A DNA stretch of 64,000 nt from contig NZ_JAADZV010000004.1 of the NCBI RefSeq assembly GCF_010645075.1, forward strand, positions 1-64,000, read 5' to 3'. Origin of the DNA: Flavobacterium limi. Lineage in GTDB: Bacteria > Bacteroidota > Bacteroidia > Flavobacteriales > Flavobacteriaceae. Below are positions 62,490 to 64,000 of the stretch, piece by piece. How positions within the stretch are numbered: the first letter of the stretch is position 1; each line of letters opens with the position of its first letter. The notes under the pieces were generated by a model. The model did not search any database. It worked only from the letters and a program-made list of their open reading frames with translations, and was not told the DNA's origin. The position numbers were made by a program, and so were the translations under genes.

Positions 62490-63068
62490 TTATTTGATGA
62501 ATATTTTTTTTCGGATCCTGCTCAAAAATTCATGGCTGATTCCGAGATAAGACGCTATCTGAAGATTGTTAAGCCGCTGTGAAAGCTGTGGGTATTTTTC
62601 AATAAAATCCAGATAAAGCTGGTCAGCGGTTTTGCTTAAGTTATCCATCATTCGCTGTTGCAGGGCAATATGTGTTTTCTGTGTCATTACCCTGAATAAT
62701 TTTTCTATTTTCGGAATATGTTCATAGACATATTCTTTATCTTTCCTGGATATGAGCAAGACTTCACTGTCTTCTAAGGCCTGAATGTGCAATTTTGATA
62801 CACTGGCATTGGTAAAACTATCAAGATCAGTTACCCACCAATTTTCAATAGCAAAATAGAGAATCTGCTCAACACCGTTTGAATGAACCCTGTAAACTCT
62901 GAAAAGCCCTTTCGTTACAAAACCTTCAAACTCGCATACTTCGCCTTCTTTTAATAAAAAGCTTTTCTTTTTAACAGTTGAACTTTGAAACAAATCACAA
63001 AATTCGTCCAGTTCCCTATCTGAAAGCGATATTGATTTAGATACATATTGCCTTAAATTATCCTTCAT
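62490..63068 (-). CDS. Crp/Fnr-family transcriptional regulator
   Basis: 192 residues. The N-terminal cyclic-nucleotide-binding fold (KKKSFLLKEGEVCEFEGFVT, GLFRVYRVHSNGVEQILYFA) is followed by a long dimer helix and a C-terminal winged helix (RLNNLQIASYLGISHEFLSR). It lacks the Cys cluster of Fnr and the typical cAMP-contact motif, so the ligand is unknown. It is transcribed towards the dioxygenase gene 127 bp away and may regulate it. This Bacteroidota subgroup is common and poorly studied. Confidence 0.88.
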   Translation of the reverse strand: MKDNLRQYVSKSISLSDRELDEFCDLFQSSTVKKKSFLLKEGEVCEFEGFVTKGLFRVYRVHSNGVEQILYFAIENWWVTDLDSFTNASVSKLHIQALEDSEVLLISRKDKEYVYEHIPKIEKLFRVMTQKTHIALQQRMMDNLSKTADQLYLDFIEKYPQLSQRLNNLQIASYLGISHEFLSRIRKKIFIK

Positions 63069-63445
63069 AGAAAATTTTACTGTTTTAAAATATAACAGCT
63101 GATATCATTGTTACCCTTCTAAAATATATAAAATTTTTATGAATACTGAGCTGTATCCTGCTGTGTAGTTTTTTTGTGCGGCATCAATTAATTTTATCTT
63201 ATTGGGAAATAAAGCTTGTCTCCAATTCTACACGAGTATATATTTTTATACAATATCCATGCCTCATTTATTTACTGTTATCCGTTCTGACCCGTCCTGA
63301 AATAACAAAACCTCGCATTCCTGCAAGGTTTTATATTCTATTCTTTGCCGATTCTCTTTGCGGGCATGGAAAGAATTTCCGCATCTGGTAGTCTACTGTA
63401 GACTCCTCTTTTTTATTTATATTAACTATATTCTTTTTTAATGAA
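63069..63445. other. Intergenic region with two hairpins
   Basis: 377 bp without a supportable gene. It holds a terminator-like stem AAAACCT-c-GCA / TGC-a-AGGTTTT (63307-63332) and a palindrome AGTCTAC-T-GTAGACT (63391-63405). The region around 63285-63302 (gacccgtcctgaaataac) resembles an insertion-sequence end, but nothing more supports that. Confidence 0.5.
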
Positions 63446-63988
63446 TCATTTTAATTTTTTATAATTCCTTTTTGCATATTGTACCTCAAAAGGGCCATCT
63501 TTAAAACCTATTTCTCTCAATGCTATTGCTTTATGAATTTTACTAAATTTTTTAATATTATACTCAATCATATTACCTGAATTAAGTAATTCAATAAATA
63601 GTATTCCTTCTTCATTATTAATAAAGAGGTAACGGTCACTTTTATAATTTTTTTTATCTTCATAATAATATTTTGAAATAATTATAGGGTTTCCATTTAA
63701 AAGCAATTCTTTAGAATCAATTCTTTTTAAAATGTTAGAATTAAAATAAACACTATTATCAGAATATCGTAGAGTATCTATATGCTTGTCAAACTTATAG
63801 ACATAATAACATCCAGTACTTTTTACATTTTTTATCATTTCTGAATTAAATATTTTATAGTTAGGACTAATTTCAGAGAAATTAAAAACTCTTATTTCAA
63901 TATTTTTTATTGTTTTTATGTCTACATTTTTACATGAGACAAATAATGTTAAAAACAAAATCCAATAAGTAATATATCTCACAAACAT
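63446..63988 (-). CDS. Lipoprotein of unknown function
   Basis: 180 residues; lipobox LFVSC (Cys19) after MFVRYITYWILFLTL. The mature part is Asn/Lys/Ile-rich and AT-rich in codon use, with SEISPNYKIFNSEMIKNVKS and SDRYLFINNEEGILFIELLN. No domain is recognised. Being AT-richer than its neighbours, it could be of foreign origin. Its start lies 12 bp from the right edge, so its upstream context is not visible. Confidence 0.7.
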   Translation of the reverse strand: MFVRYITYWILFLTLFVSCKNVDIKTIKNIEIRVFNFSEISPNYKIFNSEMIKNVKSTGCYYVYKFDKHIDTLRYSDNSVYFNSNILKRIDSKELLLNGNPIIISKYYYEDKKNYKSDRYLFINNEEGILFIELLNSGNMIEYNIKKFSKIHKAIALREIGFKDGPFEVQYAKRNYKKLK

Positions 63989-64000
63989 AGTTTAAAGTTT

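Noticed and set aside
63285-63302. gacccgtcctgaaataac as an insertion-sequence end
   Set aside because: It resembles ends seen in some Bacteroidota elements, but no transposase, partner repeat or target duplication is visible.

Overview
The window is a low-GC, AT-rich chromosomal segment of a Flavobacterium-like member of the Bacteroidota. Supporting signs are a T9SS type B sorting domain, a SusC/FecCD-like outer-membrane barrel with a carboxypeptidase-regulatory domain, a BshB1 (bacillithiol) deacetylase, a tmRNA tag GENNYALAA, and promoters of the Bacteroidota form TTTG-N19/20-TANNTTTG in front of tRNA-His and purL.

Positions 1-28.6 kb form an accessory region. The left edge carries a minus-strand operon for a type II secretion / type IV pilus-like machine: pilin, prepilin peptidase, GspE/PilB ATPase and a secretin cut by the window edge. 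Plus-strand genes at 21.8-25.5 kb supply the rest: a GspC/PilP-like protein, three pseudopilin-like proteins and GspF. Between the halves lies an export-cargo island: a YadA-head-like repeat protein, a Skp/OmpH chaperone, a lipoprotein, a 1579-aa SpvB/TcB-like protein, a 1588-aa RHS/YD-repeat protein with an unrecognised C-terminal tip, and a small putative immunity protein with a Cys4 motif. These are followed by a tandem ~245-bp duplication with two terminators, a large T9SS type B cargo and two lipoproteins. Downstream of gspF are an IS1-family transposase, a 5'-truncated RHS-HNH toxin tip with its DUF4265 immunity gene, and a broken second IS1 copy. This mobile patch ends at ssrA (tmRNA).

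From 29.2 kb to the end the content is mostly housekeeping: a serine hydrolase, an AlaDH/saccharopine-dehydrogenase-like enzyme, an esterase, fumC, a TonB-dependent-type barrel, arsC-like, CPBP protease, menE, an RNA m5C methyltransferase, kup, an ECF sigma/anti-sigma/Spy-like operon, MazG-like, ilvE, mnmD, tRNA-His, bshB1, menF-menI, purL, a secreted intradiol dioxygenase and a Crp/Fnr regulator.

The most interesting proposal is that the T2SS-like machine and the Sec-exported RHS toxin pair are one functional unit. Supporting details are a Ser-at-minus-1 prepilin motif shared by all four pilin-like proteins and a dedicated Skp-like chaperone. A second notable signal is a 19/20-identical motif upstream of both the ECF sigma gene and its anti-sigma gene.
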